From NCBI RefSeq assembly GCF_009834545.1, contig NZ_CP019427.1:2362001-2426000 (forward strand): DNA of 64,000 nt. Reading direction: 5' to 3'. Made by a program: the position numbers and the translations under genes. The stretch is from Pseudomonas sp. S04 (GTDB taxonomy: Bacteria > Pseudomonadota > Gammaproteobacteria > Pseudomonadales > Pseudomonadaceae). The notes beneath the pieces are model-generated. The model was given only the letters and a program-made list of their open reading frames with translations. It had not been told where the DNA came from and searched no databases. This document shows, in pieces, positions 53,867 to 63,071 of the stretch. Positions within the stretch are counted from its first letter, which is position 1, and each line of letters starts with the position of its first letter.

Positions 53867-54538
53867 TTAGTCCTGGCGCTGGGCAATCAACAGCAGTGAC
53901 TGCGGCACCGGGCTCTGTGGGTGCTGCGGTTCCTGCAGGGCGCTCAGGCGCAAACCAGCCATGTCCAGGGCGTTGAGCCAACTGGACAAGGTGCGCATGT
54001 ACCACGGCATCGGTTGCCAGTCGCCCTTGAACCCGGCGAAGGTTTCTTCGCGCCAGCCGTCCTGATATTCGCCCGCCGCCGCTGTCCAGGGGTGCAGGGT
54101 CTGGATCAGCAGGGCGCCGCCAGGAGCGAGCAGGGCGTGCAGGGCGGCGAGCAGGGGGATGATGTCCTGGTGCAGCAGGGCGAAGTTGGCGCAGATCAGC
54201 GGGTACTGGTTCCCGATGTCGACCCGGGACTCGACCAGCGCCTCGTAGCTGGCCAGGTGTACGGGCGCCGAGCCTGCTGCCCGCGCGGCCTCCACCAGGG
54301 TTGGCGCGCCATCCACGCCGACCGCCTCGATCCCGCGTTTGCTCAGCTCACGCAACAGCCAGCCCTCGCCGCAACCGAGGTCGAGCACGCGTTCGGGCTG
54401 GCGCCCCAGCACCGCCAGCAGGATCGCCTGGTCGGTGACCTGCCGACGGCTTTCAATGCTGCCGCTGCGCACCGCCTCGATCCAGGATGAGGCGTTATGG
54501 TGCCAGCTTTGCAGCAGGGCGGATTCGGCAGTGGGCAT
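53867..54538 (-). CDS. Class I SAM-dependent methyltransferase
   Basis: The 223-residue protein has the Rossmann-like SAM motif VLDLGCGEGWLLREL, followed by GIEAVGVDGAPTLVEAA and the ANFALLHQDI segment. The ATG at 54538 follows GGAGG by 6 bases. The upstream in-frame start at 54574 is less likely. The family includes UbiG- and Tam-like small-molecule methyltransferases. The substrate is unknown. Confidence 0.82.
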   Translation of the reverse strand: MPTAESALLQSWHHNASSWIEAVRSGSIESRRQVTDQAILLAVLGRQPERVLDLGCGEGWLLRELSKRGIEAVGVDGAPTLVEAARAAGSAPVHLASYEALVESRVDIGNQYPLICANFALLHQDIIPLLAALHALLAPGGALLIQTLHPWTAAAGEYQDGWREETFAGFKGDWQPMPWYMRTLSSWLNALDMAGLRLSALQEPQHPQSPVPQSLLLIAQRQD

Positions 54539-54691
54539 CTCGACCTCCAGGCCTTTGACAGGCAGCGCGAACAATTTTTCACACTACACTGAATCTGGAT
54601 TGGGCCCCAGAGGCTGGCGTTGTCCATGTTCTGGCCTAGGTATTTTGCACAACGCGCAGCAGATCGAATTAACAGTGATGAGGATCAGTGC

Positions 54692-55354
54692 ATGGCCAAC
54701 ACCGACCACGCAAAGTGCGCCCGGGTCCTGGACCCCGTCGAACGAGTCACCGAAGTTATCTTCGGCCTGCTCATGGCAATGACCTTCACCGGCACTATCA
54801 GCGTCGCTACCGGCGGCCAGGAGGAAGAGCGCACGATGATGATCGCCGCGTTGGGATGCAACCTGGCCTGGGGCCTGGCCGATGCGGTGATGTATCTGCT
54901 GCGTAGCCTGATCGAACACAGCCGCAAGCGTTCCTTGCTCGACAGCCTGCGTGGCGGGGTGGACCCGGCTGCCGGGCGAGCGTTGATCGCGCAGGCATTG
55001 CCTGGGCGCCTGGTGGCCGCGGCCGGTACTGAGGAGCTGGAGGCGTTGCGCCAACGCTTGCTCCAGCACGCGACGACGGCGGTGCAGCCGCGCCTGGGCT
55101 GGGATGACTTCAAGGGAGCCGCCGGGGTTTTCCTGCTGGTGGTGTTGTCGACATTTCCCCTCGTGGTGCCGTTCCTGCTGCTCGACCAGACGGCGCTGGC
55201 GGTACGTCTGTCCAACCTGATCGGGCTGCTGGTGCTGTTCATTGCCGGTTGGGTACTGGCCAAGTATGCCGGTGGCAAACCCTGGCAAGGCGCCCTGACC
55301 ACAGCCACCACCGGCGCTGCGCTGATTGCCGCGATCATCGCCCTCGGCGGCTGA
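54692..55354 (+). CDS. VIT1/CCC1-like membrane protein
   Basis: The 220-residue protein starts with a helix bearing RVLDPVERVTEVIFGLLMAMTFTGTISVATGG, similar to the first segment of the VIT/CCC1 iron/manganese transporter family. Three or four further helices follow (ALGCNLAWGLADAVMYLL, GVFLLVVLSTFPLVVPFLLL, LSNLIGLLVLFIAGWVLAKY). A charged helical stretch lies in the middle. The ATG at 54692 has AGGA upstream. Metal transport is possible but not proven. Confidence 0.68.
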   Translation: MANTDHAKCARVLDPVERVTEVIFGLLMAMTFTGTISVATGGQEEERTMMIAALGCNLAWGLADAVMYLLRSLIEHSRKRSLLDSLRGGVDPAAGRALIAQALPGRLVAAAGTEELEALRQRLLQHATTAVQPRLGWDDFKGAAGVFLLVVLSTFPLVVPFLLLDQTALAVRLSNLIGLLVLFIAGWVLAKYAGGKPWQGALTTATTGAALIAAIIALGG

Positions 55355-55446
55355 GCGCCGCGCTGCGTACCTGGGCATCTGGGTGATAGCCAGTCCTGTT
55401 GCACGTTGATTTTTCCATTCGCTCTACAGTAGAAGGCCACCACCCC

Positions 55447-57216
55447 ATGAGCCAGACGGATCCCTTGCCTCCCGCCCCGGAACCGGGGCGCATCGCCCAT
55501 CGCCAGTCCAGCGACAGCCAGCCGGGCTGGGCCCGCTGGCTCCCCGGCCTGCAAACGCTGCGGCATTACCAGCTCGCCTGGTTGCGTCACGACATTGTCG
55601 CCGGGCTGGTGCTGACCACCATGCTGGTTCCCGTGGGCATTGCCTATGCGGTGGCGTCGGGCGTCCCCGGTATCTATGGGCTCTACGCGACCATCGTTCC
55701 ACTGCTGGCCTATGCCTTGTTCGGCCCCAGCCGGATCCTGGTGCTGGGGCCGGACTCTTCCCTGGCAGCGGTGATCCTCGCCGTGGTCCTGCCCCTGTCC
55801 GGTGGCGATCCGCAACGGGCCATCGCCCTGGCAGGAATGATGGCGCTCGTCTCCGGAACCGTGTGCATCCTGGCGGGTATAGCGCGCCTGGGATTCATCA
55901 CCGAACTGCTGTCCAAACCGATTCGTTATGGCTACATGAACGGGATCGCCGTGACCGTACTGATCAGCCAGTTGCCCAAGCTGTTCGGGTTTTCCATCGA
56001 CTCCGATGGCCCGCTGCGTAACCTGTGGTCGATCGCCACCGGGGTGCTGGACGGCAGGAGCAACTGGACCACCTTTGCCGTGGGCGCTGCCACCCTGGCA
56101 GTGATCCTGCTGCTCAAGGGCAGCAAACGTGTGCCAGGCATCCTCATCGCCGTAGCCGGCGCGACAATCGCCGTGGGGGTGCTGGACCTTGGCGCGCGGG
56201 CCGGGGTGGCGGTGCTGGGCTCGCTGCCGCAAGGGTTGCCGGCATTTGCGCTGCCGTGGATCACCCGTGCCGATATTGTCCCGGTGCTGATCGGCGGTTG
56301 TGCCGTGGCCCTGGTGTCGTTCGCCGACACCAGCGTGTTGTCACGGGTCTATGCGGCGCGGACCCGCACTTATGTCGACCCGAACCAGGAAATGGCGGGG
56401 TTGGGTTTTGCCAATCTGGCCGCCGGGTTTTTCCAGGGTTTTCCCATCAGCAGCAGCTCTTCGCGCACCCCGGTAGCCGAAGCCGCCGGGGCCAAGACCC
56501 AACTCACCGGGGTGGTCGGTGCGCTGGCGGTGGCTGGGTTGTTGATGGTCGCGCCGAACCTGTTGCAGGACCTGCCCAGCAGTGCCCTGGCCGCCGTGGT
56601 AATTGCCTCCGCCATCGGTCTGATCGAGGTCAGTGACCTGCGCCGGATTTATCGTATCCAGCGCTGGGAGTTCTGGTTGTCGATCGTCTGCACCATCGGT
56701 GTCGCCGTATTGGGTGCGATCGAGGGCATCGGCCTGGCCATCGTGATCGCCATCATCGAGTTTCTGTGGGATGCCTGGCGCCCTTATTCCGCGGTGCTCG
56801 GGCAAGCTGCCGGGGTCAAGGGTTACCACGACCTGCAGCGTTACCCCAACGCGAGCCTGATCCCGGGGCTGGTGCTGTTTCGCTGGGATGCGCCGTTGTT
56901 TTTTGCCAATGGCGAGCTGTTCAACGACCGCGTGCTGCAAGCCGTAACAGCCTCGCCAACGCCGGTGCGCTGGCTGGTGGTTGCGGCGGAGCCAGTGACC
57001 AGTGTCGACGTGACGTCCGCCGACATGCTGGCCGAACTGTACGACACCCTGCATGCGGCAGGAATCAGATTGTGCGTGGCTGAGATGAAGGACCCGGTCA
57101 AGGACAAGCTCAAGCGCTTCGGACTGTTCGACCGGCTTGGTGAAGCGGCGTTCTTTGCAACCATCGACGACGCCGTCGACAGCTACCTGGCGCTCGCGGG
57201 GCAAGATCAGCGCTGA
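55447..57216 (+). CDS. SulP-family anion permease with STAS domain
   Basis: The 589-residue protein has a SulP transport core (about residues 30-420), with the motif GLVLTTMLVPVGIAYAVASGVPGIYGLYATIVP and GRFxxG-like FPISSSSSRTPVAEAAGAKTQ. A C-terminal STAS domain follows (about 440-570, with VVAAEPVTSVDVTSADML). AGAAGG precedes the ATG at 55447. The family carries sulfate, bicarbonate or dicarboxylates. The length fits, and no accessory gene indicates the substrate. Confidence 0.88.
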   Translation: MSQTDPLPPAPEPGRIAHRQSSDSQPGWARWLPGLQTLRHYQLAWLRHDIVAGLVLTTMLVPVGIAYAVASGVPGIYGLYATIVPLLAYALFGPSRILVLGPDSSLAAVILAVVLPLSGGDPQRAIALAGMMALVSGTVCILAGIARLGFITELLSKPIRYGYMNGIAVTVLISQLPKLFGFSIDSDGPLRNLWSIATGVLDGRSNWTTFAVGAATLAVILLLKGSKRVPGILIAVAGATIAVGVLDLGARAGVAVLGSLPQGLPAFALPWITRADIVPVLIGGCAVALVSFADTSVLSRVYAARTRTYVDPNQEMAGLGFANLAAGFFQGFPISSSSSRTPVAEAAGAKTQLTGVVGALAVAGLLMVAPNLLQDLPSSALAAVVIASAIGLIEVSDLRRIYRIQRWEFWLSIVCTIGVAVLGAIEGIGLAIVIAIIEFLWDAWRPYSAVLGQAAGVKGYHDLQRYPNASLIPGLVLFRWDAPLFFANGELFNDRVLQAVTASPTPVRWLVVAAEPVTSVDVTSADMLAELYDTLHAAGIRLCVAEMKDPVKDKLKRFGLFDRLGEAAFFATIDDAVDSYLALAGQDQR

Positions 57217-57237
57217 ACACTTGGCTGCCGTTAATGG

Positions 57238-57429
57238 CTACATGCGGTGCATGCGCGGCTGGATCTGTTGGCGGGGCACAATCGCCGAGCCGGATCGATT
57301 GTTGCCCCCGTCCAGGGTGGCCGGGTTCTGTGGGGTGGCGGGGTCGGTACTGCTCTGGTCGTGGCAGGACGCGCCGCTGAGACAGATCGCGGCAGCGAGC
57401 AGGACAATCGGGCTCAATGACTTGAACAT
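57238..57429 (-). CDS. Small secreted protein of unknown function
   Basis: The 63-residue protein has a signal peptide (MFKSLSPIVLLAAAICLSGAS) followed by a short Pro-, Asn- and Gln-rich polar tail (SSTDPATPQNPATLDGG). GGAGA lies 6 bases before the ATG at 57429, which supports translation. The Cys at 22 could be lipidated but the preceding residues do not match a good lipobox. A much longer in-frame extension to 58587 overlaps the AraC-type gene antisense and is not credible. Confidence 0.6.
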   Translation of the reverse strand: MFKSLSPIVLLAAAICLSGASCHDQSSTDPATPQNPATLDGGNNRSGSAIVPRQQIQPRMHRM

Positions 57430-57642
57430 GCTTATCTCCGACGTTTGGCGGCCAGGCAAGAGGAGCCGGCACCCCGTACCTTGAGCGTAGTCGATTGCAT
57501 CGCCGGCCAGGTCCGGGTCGACCAAGTGCCGAGACCGCCCCGTGACAGTACTAGGGCTTTGCCCGCATCTACAGTTACCATTGGCTTTTTCGCAACGCAG
57601 CAGACACCTGCCTGGTGCAGCTATTCGAGTGGATCGAACGTG

Positions 57643-58653
57643 ATGGAGCGACGGCAATTCAGCGGTGGCATGAAGGGCAAGAATCTTCGGTACCTGAAGG
57701 AAACCCCCAACGCCATGCCGGCAACGGTTCGTACCGGGTTTGTGCTGCTCGAGCATTTCTCCTTGCCGGCATTCACCCAGGCGCTGGATACCCTGATCAC
57801 CGCCAACCTGCTGCGCCCTGGGTTGTTCACCACCCGCACGTTCGGCCTGGGTGAGTCTGAGGTGATCAGTGACTTGGGGCTGGTCATTCGCCCGGATGCG
57901 CGACTTGATGCGGGTGCGCTCAACGACCTCGACCTGCTGGTGATTTGTGGCGGTTACCGCACCGAACTCAAGGTCAGCGATGAGTTTATCGGCTTGCTCA
58001 AGACCGCAGCCGAGCGGGGCACCCACCTCGCCGGACTGTGGAATGGTGCCTGGTTCCTGGGCAGGGCGGGCTTGCTGGACGGCTATCGTTGCGCGATTCA
58101 CCCCGAACACCGTCCCGCGCTCACGGAAATCGCCCGGGCCACCCACGTCAGCAGTGAGCCCTACGTGATCGATCGTGACCGGCTCACCGCGTCCAGCCCT
58201 TCGGGGGCCTTCCACATGGCGCTGGACTGGATCAAGGGCCTGCACGACAAAGCCCTGGTCGAGGGCGTCGAGGACATCCTGGCGTTCGAGGAGTCGCGCT
58301 ACCGACGCATCAAGCCAACGGAAAACGTCTGCCTCAGCGCGCCCTTGCGCGAAGTGGTGAAGCTCATGGATGCCAACCTCGAAGAGCCGCTGGAACTCGA
58401 GCAACTGGCGGTCTATGCCGGGCGTTCGCGGCGCCAGCTCGAGCGCTTGTTCAAGGAACAATTGGGCACCACGCCGCAACGTTATTACCTGGAACTGCGC
58501 ATTACCGAAGCCCGTCGCTTGCTGCAGCACACCGAACTGTCCCAGGTGGACGTCCTGGTAGCGTGCGGGTTTGTCTCGCCGAGCCATTTCAGCAAGTGCT
58601 ACAGCGCATACTTTGGGTATCGGCCGTCCAAGGAGAAGCGCCTGGTCAAGTAA
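57643..58653 (+). CDS. GlxA-type AraC-family regulator
   Basis: The protein has about 336 residues. A DJ-1/PfpI-like N-terminal domain (about 30-190, including FGLGESEVISDLG and LWNGAWFLGRAGLLDG) precedes an AraC helix-turn-helix (about 235-325, ending LSQVDVLVACGFVSPSHFSKCYSAYFGYRPS). It is in the GlxA/GbdR/ArgR-like group that controls use of choline, betaine, carnitine or arginine in Pseudomonas. The start is uncertain: ATG at 57643 or at 57670, neither with a strong ribosome-binding site. Confidence 0.83.
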   Translation: MERRQFSGGMKGKNLRYLKETPNAMPATVRTGFVLLEHFSLPAFTQALDTLITANLLRPGLFTTRTFGLGESEVISDLGLVIRPDARLDAGALNDLDLLVICGGYRTELKVSDEFIGLLKTAAERGTHLAGLWNGAWFLGRAGLLDGYRCAIHPEHRPALTEIARATHVSSEPYVIDRDRLTASSPSGAFHMALDWIKGLHDKALVEGVEDILAFEESRYRRIKPTENVCLSAPLREVVKLMDANLEEPLELEQLAVYAGRSRRQLERLFKEQLGTTPQRYYLELRITEARRLLQHTELSQVDVLVACGFVSPSHFSKCYSAYFGYRPSKEKRLVK

Positions 58654-58674
58654 GGCGAACGTCGTGAGCGGCAG

Positions 58675-59418
58675 TTAAAACACGATGCCCAGTTTTGCCC
58701 CGTATTCATTCCTGATCTGCTTGTCGTAATGAGTGAAGTCAAACTGACCCTCAGGGTCATAGTTGAAGCGGTTGTAATACAGGCTGGCGATAATCGGCAA
58801 GCTGCCTTGCTGGTTGAACAGCAGGCTTAATTCAACATAGGGGTCGGTACTGTCCTGCAAGTCCAGGGTCTGATTGGAAACGCCCTGGATATCCAGTTGC
58901 GCTTCACCCTGAAGGGATCTTCGCGCGCCGGCTTCAAGGCGCAGGACAGCAGTATCGAACTGATGGTTATAGCCAATCGCAACTTTGGCGAAGGGGCTGC
59001 GATTGGTCAGTTCAATATCGTATTTGTTATAGCCCGGATCAAATCGATTCCATTTGTAGCCAGCGCCAACCAGCAGGTCGAGAAAGTTGTTGGCATCCAG
59101 CGCCAGGCGCCAGCCCAGATCCAGGTCGGCCTGCAGGTCTTTGACTCGCTGCCCCTGTTTTTCCGAGTACTGGCCACTGATTTCGGCCTGAAACACCAGG
59201 CCGGCATGGCCGGTCAGCTTGTTGCCGTAGTTGAGGAACACTCCGCCTTCGGGCATGCGCTCGATGTCGTTGCTTTGCCCTTTGAACTCCAGTTCGCTGT
59301 AACTCCCGAGCAAGCCCACTGCAAAAACTGGCTCGGTACTTACGGCCGCAGTGGAGTTGGGCGCAGCAGTTGCCGCGATAACTGCGCAGGCAACAGCAAG
59401 CATATTTATTGTTTTCAT
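58675..59418 (-). CDS. Outer-membrane beta-barrel-like hypothetical protein
   Basis: The 247-residue protein has a signal peptide (MLAVACAVIAATAAPNSTAA) and alternating amphipathic strands such as TGHAGLVFQAEISGQYSEK and DPYVELSLLFNQQG. It ends in GAKLGIVF with a terminal Phe, as in outer-membrane barrels. I do not recognise a named family. It lies after an AT-rich gap of about 260 bp and has no obvious operon partner. Confidence 0.62.
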   Translation of the reverse strand: MKTINMLAVACAVIAATAAPNSTAAVSTEPVFAVGLLGSYSELEFKGQSNDIERMPEGGVFLNYGNKLTGHAGLVFQAEISGQYSEKQGQRVKDLQADLDLGWRLALDANNFLDLLVGAGYKWNRFDPGYNKYDIELTNRSPFAKVAIGYNHQFDTAVLRLEAGARRSLQGEAQLDIQGVSNQTLDLQDSTDPYVELSLLFNQQGSLPIIASLYYNRFNYDPEGQFDFTHYDKQIRNEYGAKLGIVF

Positions 59419-59682
59419 AAGAACTCCAGCAGCGCGCCGCAGGTCCGTTATGGATTGCTCTTATGACGAATGTAGTTGTTTTGTTGGTGGTCATTTGTGG
59501 CGCGGAAGCGACTGGCGACGAATGGTTGGTTATATATGGATCCAAGTTGTCGAAGTATGCGTATTTGTTGGGTTTTGTGTTTTTAATTATTTTTCAGGGT
59601 GTTCGATTATGCGGATTGTAGTTGCGGATGATTTTCGTTAGTTGGACTTTTAATTGGCGTCAAAATTTAAAATTGGATGTTT
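59419..59682. other. AT-rich intergenic region without recognisable genes
   Basis: This 264-bp stretch is clearly more AT-rich than its neighbours, especially 59540-59680. It probably contains the promoter of the outer-membrane protein gene. I see no repeats or conserved site beyond a weak GTTCGATTATGCGGA (about 59600), which resembles only half of the IclR-type palindrome. Confidence 0.4.
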
Positions 59683-60570
59683 TCAAGTAACGTTTTTGAA
59701 CACTTTGTTTATCAGGTCGAATACGTTGCTTTTTACCGCGCTGTTCAAGTCGACCCAGGCCAGTCCAGTGGTGGCGCGGTAGTCGCCCAATTCCAGAGGA
59801 CGGGACAGCACATTCGCCGGCAGTGCGCGTCCGGCATTGGCGGGCAACAGGCCGACGCCGAGTCCGGCGGAAACCAGGGCCAGCATGGTGGTGAACTCGC
59901 CCAGTTCGGCACTGATCTGCAGCTGGATGCCGTGGCTGGCCAGCGCTTGCATCAGGCCATCGTAAAAGCCGGGGGCGTAGCGTCTGGCGAGGATGTACAC
60001 CGGCACCCCGGCAAGAGATGCCGGCGCCAGGCTGGCGCGTGTGGCCAGGGGATGGTCGCTGGGGAAGGCCAGCATCACGGTCTCGCGCAGCACTTCGAGG
60101 GTCTGGATGCCGGGAATCACCGCCGGCAAGCGCATCAGGCCAAAGTCCAGCTGGCCGCTTTTCAGGGCCGTGGCTTGCTCAGGTCCTGACATGTCCTTGA
60201 GTTCCAGTTCGATCCGCGGGAATTGCTCATGCAGCGAGCGCACCAGGGTGGGCAACAGCTGCGGCAGTACCGAGGAGACGAAACCTAGGCGCACCCGGCC
60301 GATTTCCCCGCGCCCCGACGCCTTCGCCACATCCACGGCGTGAGCCGCCTGATGCAGGGTCGCCAGCGCTTCCGGGAGGAACATCGCGCCGACCTCGGTC
60401 AGCGCCACCGAGTGGCGATTGCGCTCGAACAGGCGCACCCCGAGTTCATCCTCGAGCAACTTGATCTGCATGCTCAAGGCTGGCTGCACGATGGACAGCC
60501 GTTGTGCGGCGCGGCCGAAATGCAGCTCCTGGGCCAGGGTCACGAATGAGCGCAGCAGCTTGATTTCCAT
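59683..60570 (-). CDS. LysR-family regulator
   Basis: The 295-residue LysR protein starts MEIKLLRSFVTLAQELHFGRAAQRLSIVQPALSMQIK. The ATG at 60570 has GGAG 8 bases upstream, and an upstream in-frame start at 60642 is less likely. The effector domain starts at about residue 90. It is divergent from an SDR/MFS pair, with an ATC-N9-GAT box at 60607 between them, and probably controls those genes. Confidence 0.85.
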   Translation of the reverse strand: MEIKLLRSFVTLAQELHFGRAAQRLSIVQPALSMQIKLLEDELGVRLFERNRHSVALTEVGAMFLPEALATLHQAAHAVDVAKASGRGEIGRVRLGFVSSVLPQLLPTLVRSLHEQFPRIELELKDMSGPEQATALKSGQLDFGLMRLPAVIPGIQTLEVLRETVMLAFPSDHPLATRASLAPASLAGVPVYILARRYAPGFYDGLMQALASHGIQLQISAELGEFTTMLALVSAGLGVGLLPANAGRALPANVLSRPLELGDYRATTGLAWVDLNSAVKSNVFDLINKVFKNVT

Positions 60571-60606
60571 GCAGGGACTCCGGGAAGGCGGGCGCCAATG
60601 AGGTTG

Positions 60607-60621
60607 ATCATAGAATTTGAT
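60607..60621. promoter_or_regulatory. LysR box (ATC-N9-GAT) upstream of the SDR gene
   Basis: ATC-N9-GAT, part of the symmetrical TGATCA-tagaatt-TGATCA, lies 37 bp from the LysR ATG and 97 bp before the SDR ATG. It has the same half-site form as the nod-box-like elements but without a second half at the N7 spacing. Confidence 0.45.
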
Positions 60622-60717
60622 CACCAGATCAGCAATCACCATTGGACGCTGTGGGTGGGCTGCGGTGAACTGCTGCCAAGGCCGTTCAACAACAAAGGGC
60701 CATTGACGGAGAACAGT

Positions 60718-61491
60718 ATGGGATTTACCAATGACAGCTTTCGACTGGACGGGCGCAGGGCACTGATCACCGGTTCAGGCAAGGGCATTGGCCTGGAATT
60801 GGCCCGGGGGCTGGGTGCTGCGGGCGCCAGGGTGGTGATCAATGATCGCAATGCTGACAAGGCACGCTTGGTTGCCAGCCAACTGCGGGAGGAAGGAATC
60901 GAGGCCGAATTTGCCGTGTTCGACGTCACCGATCGGGTCCAGCTCCTGGAGGCGATCAACCACCTCGAAGCGAACAGCGGGGCCATCGATATCCTGGTCA
61001 ACAACGCCGGGATCCAGCGCCGTGCACCGCTGGAGGATTTCGACCCCAACGACTGGCACGAGCTGATGCGGGTCAACCTGGACGGGGTATTCCATGTCTC
61101 CCAGGCCGTCGCCCGGCACATGATTGCCCGCGGTCGCGGCAAGATCATCAACATCTGCTCGGTGCAGAGCGAGCTGGCGCGGCCGACCATTGCGCCCTAC
61201 GCCGCCTCCAAGGGCGCGGTGAAAATGCTCACCAAGGGCATGTGCGCCGAGTGGGCGCGCCACGGCATCCAGGCCAATGGCCTGGCCCCTGGTTACTTCG
61301 CCACCGAGATGAACCGCGCGCTGGTGGACAACCAGGAGTTCTCCCAGTGGCTGTGCAAACGCACGCCGGCCGGACGTTGGGGGCGGGTCGAGGAGTTGTG
61401 TGGCGCGGCGGTTTTCCTTGCTTCACCGGCTTCTGACTTCATCAATGGCCAGACGCTGTTCGTCGATGGTGGCTTGACCAGCGTGGTCTGA
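60718..61491 (+). CDS. Short-chain dehydrogenase (gluconate 5-dehydrogenase/IdnO-like)
   Basis: The 257-residue classical SDR has the cofactor motif TGSGKGIG (residues 18-25), NNAG near 90, and the catalytic Tyr-X3-Lys in APYAASKGAVK. It ends with the family motif ASDFINGQTLFVDGG. The closest described group is gluconate 5-dehydrogenase/5-ketogluconate reductase (IdnO). GGAG precedes the ATG at 60718. It is followed by an MFS carrier, so the pair likely takes up and oxidises or reduces a sugar acid. Confidence 0.8.
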   Translation: MGFTNDSFRLDGRRALITGSGKGIGLELARGLGAAGARVVINDRNADKARLVASQLREEGIEAEFAVFDVTDRVQLLEAINHLEANSGAIDILVNNAGIQRRAPLEDFDPNDWHELMRVNLDGVFHVSQAVARHMIARGRGKIINICSVQSELARPTIAPYAASKGAVKMLTKGMCAEWARHGIQANGLAPGYFATEMNRALVDNQEFSQWLCKRTPAGRWGRVEELCGAAVFLASPASDFINGQTLFVDGGLTSVV

Positions 61492-61533
61492 ACCGAACAC
61501 CCGTCGTTATAAAAACAACAACAGGGGACACCC

Positions 61534-62832
61534 ATGAGTGCACTCAAAGAGTCGTTACTGCCGCTGACCGATAACAGCGTTCAGCAGACCAAGGTCCAGG
61601 GCTTTGCCAGCAAACGCTGGTGGTACCTGATTCCTCTGATATTCATCACCTATAGCCTGGCCTACCTGGACCGCGCCAATTATGGCTTTGCCAGTGCAGC
61701 CGGGATCGAGCAGGACCTGGGTATCACCAAGAGCACCTCGTCGTTGATCGGTGCCTTGTTCTTTCTCGGCTACTTTTTCTTCCAAGTGCCGGGGGCGATC
61801 TACGCGCAGAAATACAGCGTACGCAAGTTGGTGTTCTGGAGCCTGATCCTGTGGGGCTTCTGCGCCATGGCCACGGGGCTGGTGACCAATATACCGATGC
61901 TGATGATCATCCGGGTTTCGCTGGGCATCGTCGAAGCGGCGGTGATGCCGGCGATGCTGATTTTCATCAGCAACTGGTTCACCCGCAAGGAACGCTCGCG
62001 GGCCAATACCTTCCTGGTGCTGGGCAATCCGGTGACGGTGCTGTGGATGTCGGTGGTCTCGGGCTACCTGATCCACGCCTGGGGCTGGCGCGAAATGTTC
62101 GTCATCGAAGGCGCGCCTGCCGTGCTGTGGGCGTTTGTCTGGTGGCGCCTGGCGCGGGACAAGCCCGAGCAGGTCGACTGGCTGAGCCGTCAGGAAAAAG
62201 ACCAGTTGGCCGCGACCCTGGCCGAAGAACAGAAAGGCATGCCAGTGGTGCGCAACTACCGCCAGGCGTTCACCAGCCCGGTCGTGATTCAGCTGTGCTG
62301 CGTCCATGCGCTGTGGAGCATCGGGGTCTATGGCTTCATCATGTGGCTGCCGACCATCATCAAGCAGGCGGCTGCGGCGGACATCGTCACGGTTGGCTGG
62401 TTGAGTGCGGTGCCCTATGTCGCGGCGGTCGGCACCATGCTGGCGGTGTCCTGGGCCTCGGATAAATCCCAGCAGCGCAAGCATTTCGTCTGGCCGCTGC
62501 TGGCCCTGGGGGCACTGGCTTTCTTCTGCTCCTACCTGCTGGGCTCCAGTCATTTCTGGTGGTCGTTTGCCTTGCTGACCCTTGCCGGTGCCGCGCTGTA
62601 TGCCCCGTACGGTCCGTTCTTCGCGCTGATCCCGGAGATCCTGCCGGCCAACGTGTTCGGCGGGGCCATCGGCCTGATCAATGCGTGCGGCGCCCTGGGG
62701 GCCTTTATCGGCTCATGGATCGTCGGCTACCTGATCGGCCTGACCGGCAACCCCGGCGCGGCCTACATCTTCATGACGGCCGGGGTGCTGTCGTCGGCCC
62801 TGTTGATGGCCTGGGTGAAGGTCAAGCGCTAG
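61534..62832 (+). CDS. MFS anion:cation symporter (sugar-acid or organic-acid type)
   Basis: The 432-residue protein has 12 predicted helices and ACS-family features: YSLAYLDRANYGFASAAGIEQDLGIT at helix 1 and GIVEAAVMPAMLIFISNWF at helix 4. Members carry gluconate-type sugar acids, phthalate, tartrate or similar anions. The IdnO-like SDR gene 42 bp upstream suggests a sugar acid. An A-rich leader (ATAAAAACAACAACA, 61509-61523) of Crc/Hfq type lies just before the ribosome-binding site. Confidence 0.83.
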   Translation: MSALKESLLPLTDNSVQQTKVQGFASKRWWYLIPLIFITYSLAYLDRANYGFASAAGIEQDLGITKSTSSLIGALFFLGYFFFQVPGAIYAQKYSVRKLVFWSLILWGFCAMATGLVTNIPMLMIIRVSLGIVEAAVMPAMLIFISNWFTRKERSRANTFLVLGNPVTVLWMSVVSGYLIHAWGWREMFVIEGAPAVLWAFVWWRLARDKPEQVDWLSRQEKDQLAATLAEEQKGMPVVRNYRQAFTSPVVIQLCCVHALWSIGVYGFIMWLPTIIKQAAAADIVTVGWLSAVPYVAAVGTMLAVSWASDKSQQRKHFVWPLLALGALAFFCSYLLGSSHFWWSFALLTLAGAALYAPYGPFFALIPEILPANVFGGAIGLINACGALGAFIGSWIVGYLIGLTGNPGAAYIFMTAGVLSSALLMAWVKVKR

Positions 62833-62840
62833 GGCCGCGT

Positions 62841-62915
62841 TGTGGGAGCCTGCCGGCGATGGTCGTTAACGATATCGCATGCATTCAGGGTGCACGCGGT
62901 GTTCTCCAGGCCATC
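62841..62915. repeat. REP-type repeat, copy 1
   Basis: This 75-bp unit starts TGTGGGAGCC and contains GCCGGCGATGG, then runs through GTTAACGATATCGCATGCATT to CCAGGCCATC. It is nearly identical to copy 2 at 62952-63030, except for a 4-base gap at the hairpin and a one-base difference. The first 25 bases are a Pseudomonas REP. Confidence 0.85.
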
Positions 62916-62951
62916 CCAGGCCAACACCAACCTCGGATACGCCGCAAACCC

Positions 62952-63030
62952 TGTGGGAGCCGGCTTGCCGGCGATGGTCGTTAACGATATCGCGTGCATT
63001 CAGGGTGCACGCGGTGTTCTCCAGGCCATC
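62952..63030. repeat. REP-type repeat, copy 2
   Basis: This 79-bp unit has the full REP hairpin GAGCCGGCTTGCCGGCGATGG, which copy 1 has lost by a 4-base deletion. The remaining sequence is the same. The pair lies in tandem, 36 bp apart, between the MFS gene and the YkvI-like gene. A third, different REP-like end (CCGCAAGCGGGCACCCGCTCCTACA) follows at about 63041-63066. Confidence 0.85.
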
Positions 63031-63071
63031 GCGAGCAGGCCGCAAGCGGGCACCCGCTCCTACAAAAGGCC

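Noticed and set aside
54685..56232. 515-codon minus-strand frame opposite the VIT-like and SulP genes
   Set aside because: Both plus-strand genes have clear membrane-protein features. The antisense frame is low-complexity and crosses the intergenic gap.
62841..63030. CRISPR array
   Set aside because: Only two long, imperfect units with an internal REP hairpin, no regular spacers and no cas genes.
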